A stretch of 39,522 nucleotides of DNA from Guillardia theta CCMP2712 (GCF_000315625.1 NW_005434433.1:1-39522), one strand, 5' to 3'. Positions 18,701 to 30,021 are shown, numbered from the stretch's first letter. Notes: a model not told the origin generated them from the letters alone. Translations and numbers: made by a program.

Positions 18701-21700
18701 TGTCCTCCGTGCTGCGTGAAGATGAGCCGCTGGAGGATTTTACCTACGGAGACGTGCAATACAACGGTGCACTGTTTCGAAAGTATCAGAGCCTCATACG
18801 GGACAACACGCTGCAAACCACCGCATGTCTGTACAGCAACTTCCCCAATTACGAGCCTGGGATCACCAAGAACCTAGATCAAGATCCCGAGGTGCGACTC
18901 TGTGACTCTGCGCAGAACTGCCGTTCCATCAATGTCTGCAATCCAACCCCATCCTACGACCAACGCACGGGGCAGTCCTGCGATTTGCTTCATGCTTCGC
19001 AGGATGACAGGTGCACCAACACGTACCTTAACGCCCCAGGGGTGAACGGTGGGAATAACATCTCCATGCAGACGCATTGCAAGCAGTTCCTCTTTGTGCG
19101 GGACATACAAAGCGCCGTCAACCCTTCGCTGACCTCGGTGCAGTTCACAACCATTGATCTCGACGTCACCAACCCAGCTGGCGACATCTGCTTGCGCACC
19201 GACTCCACCTGCCTGCGGGACAGCCAGTCGCTCGGCGGGTTCTCCACCCCCGTCGACCTTGTGCAGTCCGTCAGGGGTGTTGACATCTACGTGTTCTACC
19301 GCGACGGGACGGCGGGGAGCCGCGATCCCAATGCGGACGAGTTCTACTCTGCGGAATACCCCAGGACGAGCACGAGATGGTACCCTGCCTGGGTCGACTG
19401 CTTCAATGTCACGGGGGTGAACAAGAGCCACCTGCTGTCATGGACGGGCTGGGATGCGGAGACGGTGGGATCGGTGCAGAGCACGCTGAACTCATGGTAT
19501 GCCGGGACGGGGCAGCAGCCCAACTTCGCCGTCCTCTCCAACGAGGCAATCTGGAGCCGGTACGGGGCAAGGCCCACTGGGGTCTCTACACGCTGCAGCA
19601 CCGATTCCTGCACTACGATCCTGGGATCGGTGAGCCCCTGCCCTGGCAAGGTCTGCAATGTTGCCCGCGACAACAGCCTCGTGCATGCCATTGCCCTGCA
19701 TCTGCAGAATGCAACGGAGATCTTCTGTGCCAGCAGCGCGACGGACGCGCTCTCCAAGTGCCCGCTGAGGTCGGTGAATCAGAGCGTATTGGCAGAGATC
19801 ATGGACAACCTCTGGATCTGCAAGAGTGACTGCGCCCGCGTGCCGTTGCTCAAGTATATCGGAAAACACCTCTACCGCTACAGGAGGATCGACGAATCCG
19901 TTCTTGGCTTCACAAGCTCTGACAGGAACTACATCGGCCTCACAGGGCAGAGCTCAGCGGCCAATGGGTATACACAGAAGGATGCATTCCGGCTCATGCA
20001 CTTTCTTGTGTCAAGGCAGATCACGTCTGGCAACGGCCTTCTCCCTTCCGACCTGTACAACCAGCTGTGGATAACGCCGGATTTCCTCAGCCTTGCATTC
20101 ATGGACACCAACGACAAGTATCCAGACACAACGCTGAACCTCTACGAGCTGAACAGCTACAGGGCACAGGCCGAGACTATGCGTCTCCAACCCCTCGACA
20201 AGTGCATCAACCAGATTGTCAAGACCACCGAATGCACACCGGCGTCACACAGGGAGAGCCTCAAGTCGTGCCTTGCGCAGTACAAGCGGAAGTCTGCAAG
20301 CGTCGCTGACCTCGAGCAATCCGTGCTAACCAAGCTCACGGCTGCACAGGTGACCTCGATGCACAGCCTGCACTGGGCCAAGGCTGCGAGGCCGTCGCGA
20401 GATCAATACCTCGATTGGGTGCTGAGCGATATGCGCTGCGAGGAGACGCTGCAGTCCGAAGCCGTTTGCTACAGGACCTTCGACGGCTACGTGCTCTCGC
20501 TCAACCCATGGCTGGGCGGGGGCTTCAACATCAGGGATGCCTGCGACACGGTGGTGCTCCCCAATGAGTTCAGCACCGTCATCAGCGGGGGTTGCAAGAC
20601 CGGGATCTCCGCCTGCACGGAGTACAACTCCCTGGTCTATGCCCAGTGCATCACAAAGAACAACCAGCCCCCATCCCGCATCGACATCCTGAGCACTGCA
20701 GGCAACAACCTCTGCAACCGCGGGATTCGCGTCAACACAACCTGCCTGCACGAGCAGGGGAGCTTTGGCGGCGGGTCCGGGACGACGATGGAGGATCTCT
20801 ATACACGCCCGGCCACCTCCATGCCTTACTCGGGCATCTTTGGCTCGAATCCAAACCCCGCGTTCCAGGCCCGCTCGCCACAGTTTGGCATCCTGAGGCA
20901 GTCGCAGATGGACATCGGGGGGTCGCTCCTCGTCGCCGACCTCGCCCCGCTGCCCGACGGCGTCACGCACAACCTGCTGCCGAAATGCCTGCCCCTTGCC
21001 TATGCAACCAATGCGGATACCTCCCCGAGCACCCCAGGGATCGACCCATGCGCATCCAACAACCTCGATTGGCTCAAGACCTACGCCATCGATTCCCGCT
21101 CGGATTACGATCTGAATGCGGCCGAGCTTGGCAGCGCATCGCAGAACGGGGCGGTGTCCTGGGACTGCCCTGTGAGGGAGATGCACTACTGGGGAGGATC
21201 ATCGCAGTCCTTCCGTCCCAAGGCACCCTACGGGCCCCGTGCAGCGACGATGTTCTCGGAGACCAACCAGATGGGCGGCACGGTAGGGAACGGGATGTCC
21301 AACCCCATGCAGCCCTTTGGAACCACGATCCCAGACCTCGCAGACCCATTCTTCGTGAGCGAGATCTGCAGCTGCTCCTCGAAGTCCGACTGCTCCTTCC
21401 TCACCACCGACACGGCGAGCAGCTGTGGGCTGTACCAGACGGTCGATCTCCTCACCGGGAACCAATGGAAGACCAAGCAGAGCTACGCGGGAACTCAGGG
21501 ATGCAAGCGGAGCCTTGACTGGCCCAACACCAAGGGCGTCCTCCGCGACGGTACCGACCTAGGGAGTGCGGCACAGAACACAGACTGCCCCGTCCACGAT
21601 CGTCTCAGGGAGTTCCAGCTCAGGTATCTCCCTGTGAGCATCACGGCGGATGCCGGCATCACCACCCTGGACGCGGGAGGGGAATGCCACACAGGGCGCC

Positions 21701-24700
21701 TCGTCCGCGTCCCAAGCACCGTTCCCATCGGGGGGAGATGCCACCGGTACAACTTCTCACACCTCGAGTGCAGCATCACAACCCTCATCGCAGGGAAGCC
21801 AGTGACGGACACCTCCTTTCACGCCCTCGACGTCCCATCCCCAACGGACTTTGTCACGCAATTCCAGGCCAATCATAGGAGGACATTCCAGGAGTGCCAG
21901 CCCTCCCCACAGCTCAGATCCTACGTCGACAGAACCGACAACGCCAGGAACCCCGTATCCAGCAGCATGAGACAATTCACAAGCTTTGGGGTTCCCGTGA
22001 GGCTCTCCCTCTCCCGCACGATGGCACAGGACCTCCGAAGGCAGATCTGTGGCAATTCCATCGATTGCCCGTTGCTCGACAATGCCATCGACCCGAGCAA
22101 GTGGACCGTCGACAGCTTCCTGCAGGCCTACCTGCAGGATTTCACCTCCCTCTTCCAGATACAAAGCAGCGCCTCCATCTCCACCCCGGCGCCGCCCAAT
22201 CCCGTGAATGACAGCAAGTTCTGGGACAGGGAATGGGTCTTCTGCTCTGACAGCGACCGGTACTCCAAACCCTACTCCAACAGGAAGTGCTACGGATCCA
22301 TCCCGAAAGAGACCTGGCTTGACCCTAAGCAGCGCTTCGGTGCGTGCCGCGATGCCATGTCGGCGGCCCCAACCACCAGCACGATGATCCCCATACGCAT
22401 ATGGACGCTCGACTCTACGATGAACAACCTCTCAACGCACGTCGCCAGCCTCCTGCAGAGGATACAGGCTGCCAACTGCAAGGCCGCGGGGGTGTGCGTC
22501 GAATCACGCTTCCTCTACAACCCGTCGGCCTACAGCATATCCAACCAGGCCTTTGTGACGCAGACGGTGCTGGACTTCTACCAGTCGGTGAGCAGCGAGG
22601 CGTGCTCCTCGGTGTACACCACGCAGGAGATCCAGGCGGTGATCGCACAGAACAACAACATGAAGAAGCAGTGCGCGGCAGAGTTCCTTGTCCCTATCTA
22701 CAAGCTGTTTGGGGACCTGAGGCAGATCGTTCAGACCATTGTCAAGCTCGTCTTCTACGCAGGGATGATGGGGTTCAACTTCATGCAGCTGCTGCTAGGC
22801 ATCAACTCCGATCAGGTCATGCCACAGGTGATGCATTGGTTCAACATGTTCATCAACGAGGCAAGGGTGCTGTTTGAGCAGATCGGGAACATGGTGTTTG
22901 AGCTCATACGCTCCGCTCCCTTTGGGGATCAGCTCATGAAGATCATCAAGATCATCTGCACCATCATCAACTGGTTCCTGAACAATTTTTTCTTCCCTGT
23001 CATATGCCCCATCCTGCACTTTGTAGGTGACGTGTGTACGGGCATCGGGAATGCCCTGAAGACAATCCATGACATCAGCATCATCGGGATCAAGCCCTTC
23101 ACCTGGATCGTCTACCAGATATACCTGGATGTAGGCAACAAGCTCAAGTCGATCGATTGCAATGCCAGGAATGTCCTCAAGTGTGACATTGGGAATGCCT
23201 TCCCACCTCAGGCGGAGGATGGGACCCTGCCGACGCCCACCCGCTGCTGGGCCAGCTACATCACCAGCGTGAGCGACGGGGCCCGCCTCTCCTGCTCCGC
23301 CTCGGACACCTGCCTTCGCGCCACGGCCTCGAGCGGGTCGGACACGATGGTGTGCGACGCATGCCCCTACGGCGGATCCACCAGCACGGTGGCAAGGTAC
23401 GGGTGCGATCCCATACGGAAACAGTGCATGTGCAACGTGATGCAGACCTACGAGACGCCGTGCATGACGCACGAGCAGTGTGTCAACCAGATCGATGCCA
23501 CCTGCGTCTTCATGAACAGCGACATACAGCCGACCTTTGGAAACATCCCGTGCGCACAGTGCACAACGCAGCCGATGTGCATCCTGCAACCCGGAAAGAC
23601 CTACGGCTCTTGCTCCTGCTTCCTCACGCGGGTGGACCCACAGGGCTGCTCCATCAGCGATGTCACCAAGGCGGTGGCACCGAAGCTCTCCGGCCTCTGC
23701 CTTGCGCAGGTGACCACCTCCATGGGTGGGTTCTCGGCATCCTCCAGCGCGACCTACACGATAAGCTACAACAACCTCCTCGCCACACCTTGCTACAACA
23801 GCAACTACGACCAGGTGTATTGCTACAGCGTGTTCAGCTCGTTCTTCAGCTTTGCACCGATGCTCGTCTCCATTGGCATCAGCGGCATGTCTGGCGCCGG
23901 CGCCTCGGGCCCTTACGGCCGCCGCCTCCTCGGTTTGGACTCCCCAGAGTTCTACAGCCACGACGCCACCTGCATGGACGCCTACGACGAATACCTCCTC
24001 TCCAACCGCACCACCCGCGTGTTTGTCTCTTGCATCACCAGGTTCGCTGCAACCTACGATGTTGCAAGGCGGCACGGCATCGAGGATCGCATCCCTCCCA
24101 ACATGTTTGTGAGCCTCACCGACCTGATGGAGACCATAGGGAATGATCCCACCGCCCTCCTCCTCCTGCTGTACAATCCCACCCTCGTGCTGGAGCTTGG
24201 CATGCAGACCAGCATCTTCCAGCGCTTGCACCGCTACTACCACGTGTGGACGAGGGTGTTCCACGACCTCTACTACGAGATCGCAATCCACGGCACGAAG
24301 AGGAACAACAGCCTTCATTATCGCATAGATATCGACGGCGGGATGTATATCCACGGTGACAACATCAGCGAGACCACGCTCCTCCTCCTCAACATCCTCC
24401 ACAGCCTCTCCTCCCACTTCAACCGCTCGGGGGTAGACGGCCCGCTGGCGATCCAGAACCAGCTCGCGATGAAGCACATCCTCAGCATCGCCGCCGATGG
24501 GCCTTTTGCCATGCACCTGCTCGAGAACATCACCAACGCATCCATCGGCAGGCACCTGCTGCAGACCTCATGGCAGACACAGAGGAGCGAGGTGAAGCGG
24601 TTCACCGCCTCCACCTCCCTGAATGACGGCATTGTCGAGCCAGTTGGGGCGGCGACCAGCAATGCCTGGGTGGACAGCCCCTTTGCATGGCCCGTGAATT

Positions 24701-25740
24701 ACGACATCCCGCAGACCCTCGGGTCCTGTGCGCTCCTGTCCAACACACTGACTCTGACGAGGAACGCCTTTGGCAACGTTACACTGTTCTACACCCAGGG
24801 CTCCCTCCTCGCCGCCAGCCCCCGCAAGGTGGTTTCAGGCAGCTGGCCCCTAAGCGGCCTGCCGCAGACCAAGACTGTGCCACCGCTGCAGAGGCCCGTC
24901 AACGGGGATTGGATCTCGACAATGGTCTTCACTGTCGTGTCCGCACTGGAGCACACGCCGTTCAATCGGCAGTTCTTCTACAATGCGCTCATGGCATCGC
25001 CTGGATTCCTGCAAGACTTTCTCCGGTGCGACCGGTCGGCCGTGATGCTGTGCTCCAAGCACAAGTACACACTGCTGGTCTCCGGCATCGTCGTAGGGAT
25101 ACTGCTCGCGGGGACCACTGCGGTGATCACTGCCTTCCAGATCCCCTACGTGAGCACATTCCTCTGGGGCACGTACCCAGTCATCACCAGCTACTACGCC
25201 TTTGGTGTCTCCCCCTTCTGCGCACCGATGATCCCGACGTGCTTCATTCAGGACTTTGTGGATATTGCCAACGTGTTCTTCCCCTCGTCCTTCCGCTTCC
25301 CCGACAGCCTACAGACCTCACCTGGGTGCCTCAACGACCCGGCGGTGGTCAATAGGGAGGCATGCATCATCCCCTGCAGCGACGCGCCGTTTGAATTCAA
25401 TACGTGGGAATCCGAGATCGCATGGTGGACTTGCTTCATCTCTACCGACCTCTGCAGGTCTCTGGGGGCGTCCATCGCTGGATTCCCGGCCGCGGTTCAG
25501 TTCACCTCGCTCAACCGGCACATATCTGTCAAGGCAGCCATCATCGATGCATACCAAGAAGACATGATCAACGCACAATTGGTTTGCGGCACGCTGAATA
25601 TCTGGCGGGTCATACCAATCTACATCATCATATTCTTCCTCCTCTACGTCATAGGCCTCCTCGTGAGCTTCCCGGTATTCCTCCTGAGGGAGGTACTGAA
25701 GCTCATCATCGCGACAGTCATAATGACACATATAGATTAA
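12775..25740 (+). CDS. Giant cysteine-rich membrane glycoprotein, frame broken near 13002 and by an assembly gap
   Basis: ATG 12775 opens an 80-codon protein-like stretch, with a basic CKRARLDKK patch. Coding then moves to another frame near 13002-13011 and continues to the gap at 14605. After the gap it runs uninterrupted to 25740, about 4,300 codons in all. The downstream frame has no ATG before 13206, so a frameshift or splice must supply its start. The protein has very many cysteines and N-x-S/T sites; a cysteine-dense module at 23290-23700; a hydrophobic helical region at 22690-23130; and two C-terminal membrane segments (about 25069-25140 and 25606-25685) with a short cytoplasmic end. 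Basic RRLL and RHLL motifs (about 23924 and 24549) bracket a segment near the end. This suggests a virion surface or host-interaction protein. No known family is recognised. Confidence 0.85.
14605..14923. other. Assembly gap (319 N) inside the giant gene
   Basis: A run of N interrupts the giant coding sequence. The true length is unknown, so the apparent frame change across it carries no information. Confidence 1.
23290..23700 (+). other. Cysteine-dense module in the giant protein
   Basis: Cysteine spacings here include CDACPYGG, CMCN, CAQCTTQPMC and CSCF, a density of disulfide-type cysteines like EGF- or trefoil-type extracellular repeats, although no single family spacing is matched. It lies between the mid-protein hydrophobic region and the C-terminal ectodomain part. 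Confidence 0.6.
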
Positions 25741-25779
25741 AACTAGATATTAGAATTAGTCAACCACAGGGGAGGGGCC

Positions 25780-25787
25780 TTTAAAAG
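25780..25787 (+). promoter_or_regulatory. TATA-like box of the kinase gene
   Basis: TTTAAAAG in a GC-rich context, 36 nt from ATG 25816. Confidence 0.6.
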
Positions 25788-25815
25788 GGGACCGCACGTG
25801 GGGGGCTTCCATCGA

Positions 25816-26781
25816 ATGTCCGAATCCTTCCCCCTCCCACGCATACGCCACACGGAGCTCCACAACACCAAGAAGACATACACCATACTGCTCGAGGTTG
25901 TCCGCCACAGCAGGCAGATGCGGGATCTCAGAGGCATCCGCTTCTTCTATCTCGGGGAGGGTGTCTCTGGCAAGTGCTTCCTTGCCAAGCAGGAGGGGCA
26001 TGCCTTGGTGATCAAGCTCTTTTCAAGTCCAACGCTCTTCATGGAAGAGACCCAGATCAACCGATACCTTCTCGATCAACTCTCTGACTACAGAGAGAGG
26101 GACCATATCGGCACCTGGTCGGGATTTGGGATGTTGAAGAAGGAATACAACCGAATCATGTACGCCATCCTCCCCTACCTCGGGGTGCCGACACCGCGTT
26201 TCATCTCATTCTATCAACCACACATGCGGGAGAAGCTAGTAGAGAGCTTCCAGAGGATCTGCCGCCAACTGGCCCGCCTGCACTCCCTCTCGGTCTATCA
26301 CACCGACATCCGAAACCACAACATCGTCATCAACGAGGATGGCTCTGCTTATCTCATCGACTGGGGGAATGCTTTCATCCCAAAGCTCCACCCCAAGGCT
26401 TACAACAAGGACGGGACAATATCCCACCTGCCCAATCCGACCCTTTGCCCCGAATCCATCAAGCTCAAGATATCCTGCATGACCAAGAACACCATGGATT
26501 ATCCGATCGTGTGCAGGGCCAATGCCTTCACCTACCACGACCTGGAGGCCACGGACTTCTACGCACTGACGATGGTGTTTGTCAAGATCTGCAAGGCATG
26601 CATCCAGAACGATATACACCTGCGGGATGCCATCGGCGGGTTCCTGCAATGCATCTACGAGAATTGCAACAACAACCAGGACATATTGAGACCATTCATA
26701 CTGGAGGCGATCATGGAGCACTTCGACGCACACCAGTGCATGGAATTCTTCAAGGCATGGAGTATATTGAACTCGAATTGA
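25816..26781 (+). CDS. Protein kinase (321 aa)
   Basis: Visible kinase elements: glycine-rich loop GEGVSGKC (47-54), lysine of VIKLF (K67), catalytic loop YHTDIRNHN (D164, N169) and metal-binding DWG in place of DFG (182-184). The catalytic set is complete, so activity is likely. HxDxxxxN with DWG resembles atypical small kinases (RIO/Bud32 or lipopolysaccharide-kinase-like) and divergent viral kinases more than classical Ser/Thr kinases. Substrate is unknown. The start is ATG 25816, since the frame upstream begins only at a GTG. The stop overlaps AATAAA at 26781-26786, and the convergent terminase gene ends 6 nt later. Confidence 0.88.
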   Translation: MSESFPLPRIRHTELHNTKKTYTILLEVVRHSRQMRDLRGIRFFYLGEGVSGKCFLAKQEGHALVIKLFSSPTLFMEETQINRYLLDQLSDYRERDHIGTWSGFGMLKKEYNRIMYAILPYLGVPTPRFISFYQPHMREKLVESFQRICRQLARLHSLSVYHTDIRNHNIVINEDGSAYLIDWGNAFIPKLHPKAYNKDGTISHLPNPTLCPESIKLKISCMTKNTMDYPIVCRANAFTYHDLEATDFYALTMVFVKICKACIQNDIHLRDAIGGFLQCIYENCNNNQDILRPFILEAIMEHFDAHQCMEFFKAWSILNSN

Positions 26782-26786
26782 ATAAA
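26781..26786 (+). terminator. AATAAA overlapping the kinase stop
   Basis: The last base of the TGA stop is the first base of the hexamer. Confidence 0.5.
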
Positions 26787-26787
26787 T

Positions 26788-29121
26788 CTACGCGTAAAAC
26801 TCTGGGTTCGAGCTGTAATAGCACGCAAGCTGCAGTGCGATGCAAACGTCATCCTTCATGCCTCCCACCTTTCCACTGAGCGCCATCTGATCCTTGTTGA
26901 ACACACTGGCCGCGCTCTTGAACTGGTAGGAGTAGATCTCCAGCTGCTCGCGAAGCCGACGCTTCATGCCCCTCGGATCGCGGCTCACGAAATTCTCCCA
27001 GAGATGCACCCTCCCCTCCCTCAGCAGTGAGTTCAGCATCGTGCACATCGCATGCTTGATCTCATGCGTGGTGAGGACGCCGTAGCGCTGGGCCTTGTGG
27101 TCAACCCTGAATCTCACATTCTTCATGCCGTTGAAATGGCGCTGGTGATACTCCGCCTCGAACCCAAGGTTCCGCTCCACCATGACAATGATCTCGGATA
27201 CTACAAAGGCCGTGTTGCAATCCCTCAGGCGCTGCATGTGCTCGGCGAGGAGATCGAACTGCTTGTCTGGCTCTGCAGTGCAAGAGGTTAAAAAATGCAT
27301 CAAAAGGAAGCGTTCACCCTTGCATCCGGAGAGGACGTCCATCCCGACAATCTGCAACGGCAAGAATGTCAGTGCCACAGAGAGACATCCTCTTCCACAT
27401 CCTCTACAACAACGACATGAAGACAACAATGAAGCTCTGCCGGGAATCTGCACAGAGGCTTGCCAACATATTGAAAGACCCGCTCCCCTCCAAATTGCTC
27501 GACATCGCCAGCAGGAACGAGCACATGGCGCGGTGTGTGCTGATCTTGCTGCTCAATGTTGACATGGGTCTCAAGGAGACATTCACAAAGCCCTACGTCA
27601 TCGAGGAAGCCGAAGTCACCCTCCAACCCCTCTGCGGATACAAGGCCCCCGTGTTTTTCAAGGCGATCGACAGCACTGTGATCCCAAACTTCCTCCGAGA
27701 CGAACTCAAGACCACCATCACCTTCGAGCAGGAGATCCAGGAGATGTATCAATGCTCATGAGCATGGCATCGCCTGGTATTTAAACTTGCAGACCCAGTT
27801 CAGTTAACCATGATATCGGGTCTGAAAGACTTCACGTCCTTTCTTGCGAGCACCATTGACGATGCAGAACGTGACATTTGCAAGGTTGTGCTCCACCTGG
27901 AGTACAACAGGGAGAGAATCTGCAATGCTGACCTTCAGCCACTGATTCTAGACACTAAGGTGGTCCTGTTGATCGTCGCTTCCTGTACCAGCTTCAACAT
28001 CCCCGAGAAGACCATGATCTGGGAAACGATGATCAAACACCAGGGCACATGGCAAGAGTTGGTGCTCGAACTGAAGAAGCACGAGGATGATGCCCAGTGC
28101 TCGGAACTCTGCAAGGACCTCGACGAAATCCTTCTCTATCTCGATATGTATCGACATGGAGTTGACCTGAAGCCTGAGGTTTTCCAGACTATCTCGGAGC
28201 TGAACACCTTCACGATGCCGTCAAACGGCAAGGTCCCCGTGTGCATCATCAATGCCCTGCACCTCATGCAACAACAGCATAGGTACATGCCTGAGCACAT
28301 GGTCCAGGATCCGACGTACGGTGATTTCATCAAGCTCCTCGCACTGGCCAACAACATCCCCGTGCGCAAGAGCACAATGAGCAAGGTCCAAGATGCTGCC
28401 TGGATGGTTGTCACCTTCGTTGTGAAGCACTGTATCGGATTCACGATATATGTGTTTGAAAAGTACACCCTCAGACACATCCTTTGGTAACCCTGCGGAA
28501 TCGCGCAAAGGAAATCCCACTGGTGTTTGCAAGAATAAAACACGCACACATCCCTGCACTTACCGTGATCAACCCCTTGTGCCTCACGATGCTCACCACC
28601 GCGTAGTCACTCTGCGGGCCACCCGCCGCTGGGTCCACCACAAGGTAGATGTTCTGGTTGCTGACAAACGGGGGCGCCTGCTGCGACAGCATGGCCTCGA
28701 TGTCCTTCACCCTGAACGCCTGCTGCAAAGAATCGAACGCCAGCCCCGCCAGCTCCGACTGGATGAGGTCGGGCCTGTCTTGCATCACCACCTTCAGCCT
28801 CCTGTGCCTCTCCCCGCTCTGCCACTGCGGAACGAGATGCAGCATGTGCACACACTCATGGCTCTTCCCGTCCTCCTTGCACTGCTGGCAGGCGAGCTCG
28901 ATGCACTTGACGGCAAAGAGCGGGCGGCCAGTGTCGGGATCGCGCATCTTGATCAGCCTCGTGTAGAAATTGATTTCGGAGGTGAGCGTGGAGATGCAGA
29001 GCAGGGAGGTGCTGCCAATCGATAGGATTGGCGCGACGGTCTCATAGAAGAAGGTCGAATCGCAGTAGGCTGCCTCCTCCAAGATCAGGCAATCCCCGCC
29101 CGTGCCCTTGGTTGTGCCAAT
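26788..29121 (-). CDS. Spliced terminase large subunit (HK97/herpesvirus type), 5' exon not found
   Basis: Two exons are clear: 29121-28564 (186 codons) and 27351-26788 (187 codons plus stop), joined in phase 0. Neither open frame has a usable ATG. The first exon holds a Walker B-like CLILEEAAY, a coupling motif LLCISTLTS and the first nuclease motif YLVVDPAAGGPQSDYAVVSI. The second holds the second acidic motif region FVVSEIIVMVE and the final GGMKDDVCIALQLA, the RNase H-like nuclease order of large terminases. The enzyme drives genome packaging into preformed capsids and cuts concatemers. A further acceptor (TTTTGCAG) precedes 29121, so at least one 5' exon with the Walker A P-loop is expected but was not located. 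Confidence 0.88.
27366..27761 (+). CDS. Intron-nested hypothetical protein A (131 aa)
   Basis: It starts 14 nt inside the acceptor end of the terminase intron and is read opposite to terminase. It is largely helical, with LCRESAQRLANIL and LRDELKTTITFEQEIQEM segments. No family is recognised. By position it is analogous to the genes nested in the herpesvirus UL15 intron (UL16, UL17), but sequence homology cannot be judged by eye. No convincing TATA box lies at the usual distance. Confidence 0.75.
   Translation: MSVPQRDILFHILYNNDMKTTMKLCRESAQRLANILKDPLPSKLLDIASRNEHMARCVLILLLNVDMGLKETFTKPYVIEEAEVTLQPLCGYKAPVFFKAIDSTVIPNFLRDELKTTITFEQEIQEMYQCS
27778..27785 (+). promoter_or_regulatory. TATA-like box of nested gene B
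   Basis: TATTTAAA, 32 nt from ATG 27810, inside the terminase intron. Confidence 0.55.
27810..28490 (+). CDS. Intron-nested hypothetical protein B (226 aa)
   Basis: It lies fully inside the terminase intron on the opposite strand with its own TATA box. It is a helical protein with several cysteines and a hydrophobic, aromatic C-terminal end (residues about 200-220, VVTFVVKHCIGFTIYVF) that could be a membrane anchor or buried helix. No family is recognised. AATAAA follows at 28534-28539, still inside the intron. Confidence 0.78.
   Translation: MISGLKDFTSFLASTIDDAERDICKVVLHLEYNRERICNADLQPLILDTKVVLLIVASCTSFNIPEKTMIWETMIKHQGTWQELVLELKKHEDDAQCSELCKDLDEILLYLDMYRHGVDLKPEVFQTISELNTFTMPSNGKVPVCIINALHLMQQQHRYMPEHMVQDPTYGDFIKLLALANNIPVRKSTMSKVQDAAWMVVTFVVKHCIGFTIYVFEKYTLRHILW
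28534..28539 (+). terminator. AATAAA after nested gene B
   Basis: Hexamer 44 nt past the stop, about 20 nt before the opposite-strand terminase splice donor. Confidence 0.5.
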
Positions 29122-29129
29122 CTGCAAAA
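29122..29129 (-). other. 3' splice site of an upstream terminase intron
   Basis: On the minus strand TGTTTTGCAG precedes the first terminase codons in phase 0, with CTCTGAC about 20 nt upstream as a branch-point candidate. The matching donor is unidentified. Confidence 0.6.
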
Positions 29130-29199
29130 CAGACAGTGTCAGAGCCAACGCGCACACCAGCCGTCCACTTCCACCCTTATATCACTCGGCGCTGCATCG

Positions 29200-29207
29200 T
29201 ATTTAAT
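29200..29207 (+). promoter_or_regulatory. TATA-like box of the 104-aa gene
   Basis: TATTTAAT, 40 nt from ATG 29240. Confidence 0.5.
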
Positions 29208-29239
29208 ACCGCGTAGCAACACACAAGCACTACAGAATC

Positions 29240-29554
29240 ATGTCTGAACCTATCAATATGAGGCAGACACTGGAAGATATCGCCAGCAAGCTCGACATTG
29301 TGTCGAGGCATGGTGATCAGGACGAGTTGATCAACGCTGGTATCACGGCAAGGAACCTGAGGAATGCAAAGAAGTTGAGCGACAAGCTACAGCATGCACC
29401 CAACACCAAGGAGCTCATCGATTCGTGCCATTCGCAGTGCAGGAATCTGATCTCCGCGCTCTCCGACAGGGAGAATAAGCAAAACGTGCGTGCGATCCAC
29501 CAGAATCTCATGCGAATCGCATCCCCAGGAAAGCAGAAGAAGACGAAGCACTGA
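29240..29554 (+). CDS. Small helical basic protein (104 aa)
   Basis: A charged, helical protein ending in a lysine cluster (KQKKTKH). No family is recognised. If the missing terminase 5' exon lies at higher coordinates, this gene would also be nested in a terminase intron. Confidence 0.72.
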   Translation: MSEPINMRQTLEDIASKLDIVSRHGDQDELINAGITARNLRNAKKLSDKLQHAPNTKELIDSCHSQCRNLISALSDRENKQNVRAIHQNLMRIASPGKQKKTKH

Positions 29555-29631
29555 GCGATACACCGTTGATACAAGATGCATTAAACTTGTAATCGACCCC
29601 ATCCCCCCTCTGACCCCCCCCTCTTGGGGTC

Positions 29632-29639
29632 TATATAAG
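29632..29639 (+). promoter_or_regulatory. TATA box in a pyrimidine-rich promoter
   Basis: TATATAAG lies between C-rich runs (about 29600-29625) and CCCTCC repeats (29641-29666), 46 nt from ATG 29678. This is the strongest TATA match in the window. Confidence 0.65.
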
Positions 29640-29677
29640 CCCTCCCTCCCCCTCCCCCTCCCCCAACCCACCAGACC

Positions 29678-29992
29678 ATGGACTCTAAGCCCATGCTTTT
29701 TCACAACAACCTCCGCAGGCTTGCCCGCACCCTGGTGCATGCCAGGCACCCCACCAACTCGCAGACTGCAGAGTTTGTCGAGGAGCTCGAGCGTCTCACC
29801 AAGACGACCTACGAGGGTGTCACCGGGCTGTCCAGTGAGGACCGTCGCAGGTGCATTGACATTGCGACAGAGAACATGTGGCTGCTGCGCTACCTCGAGC
29901 TCTACACGCAGACCAACGCGGCGCGCTTCAAGCGCTCGACGCACGACTACGTCGGGCGCTTGCTCAACCTCTCCTTGGACGTTGTCTTCTAG
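29678..29992 (+). CDS. Small helical protein (104 aa)
   Basis: Arginine-rich and helical (LRRLARTLVHAR, then RLTKTTYEG and an aromatic C-terminal half). No family is recognised. The strong promoter suggests high expression, as for a structural or DNA-associated protein (inference). AATAAA follows at 30016-30021. Confidence 0.78.
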   Translation: MDSKPMLFHNNLRRLARTLVHARHPTNSQTAEFVEELERLTKTTYEGVTGLSSEDRRRCIDIATENMWLLRYLELYTQTNAARFKRSTHDYVGRLLNLSLDVVF

Positions 29993-30015
29993 ATTGCACT
30001 GAGCCCTAAACATGC

Positions 30016-30021
30016 AATAAA
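30016..30021 (+). terminator. AATAAA after the second 104-aa gene
   Basis: Hexamer 24 nt past the stop and 12 nt before the next gene's TATA box. Confidence 0.55.

Larger units (their letters stand above)
27352..28563 (-). other. Terminase intron (1,212 nt) enclosing two opposite-strand genes
   Basis: On the minus strand the donor reads ACG|GTAAGT at 28563 and the acceptor CCGTTGCAG|ATT at 27352, both strong spliceosomal matches. Removal fuses the two nuclease halves in frame. The plus-strand genes 27366-27761 and 27810-28490 lie wholly inside. Confidence 0.85.
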
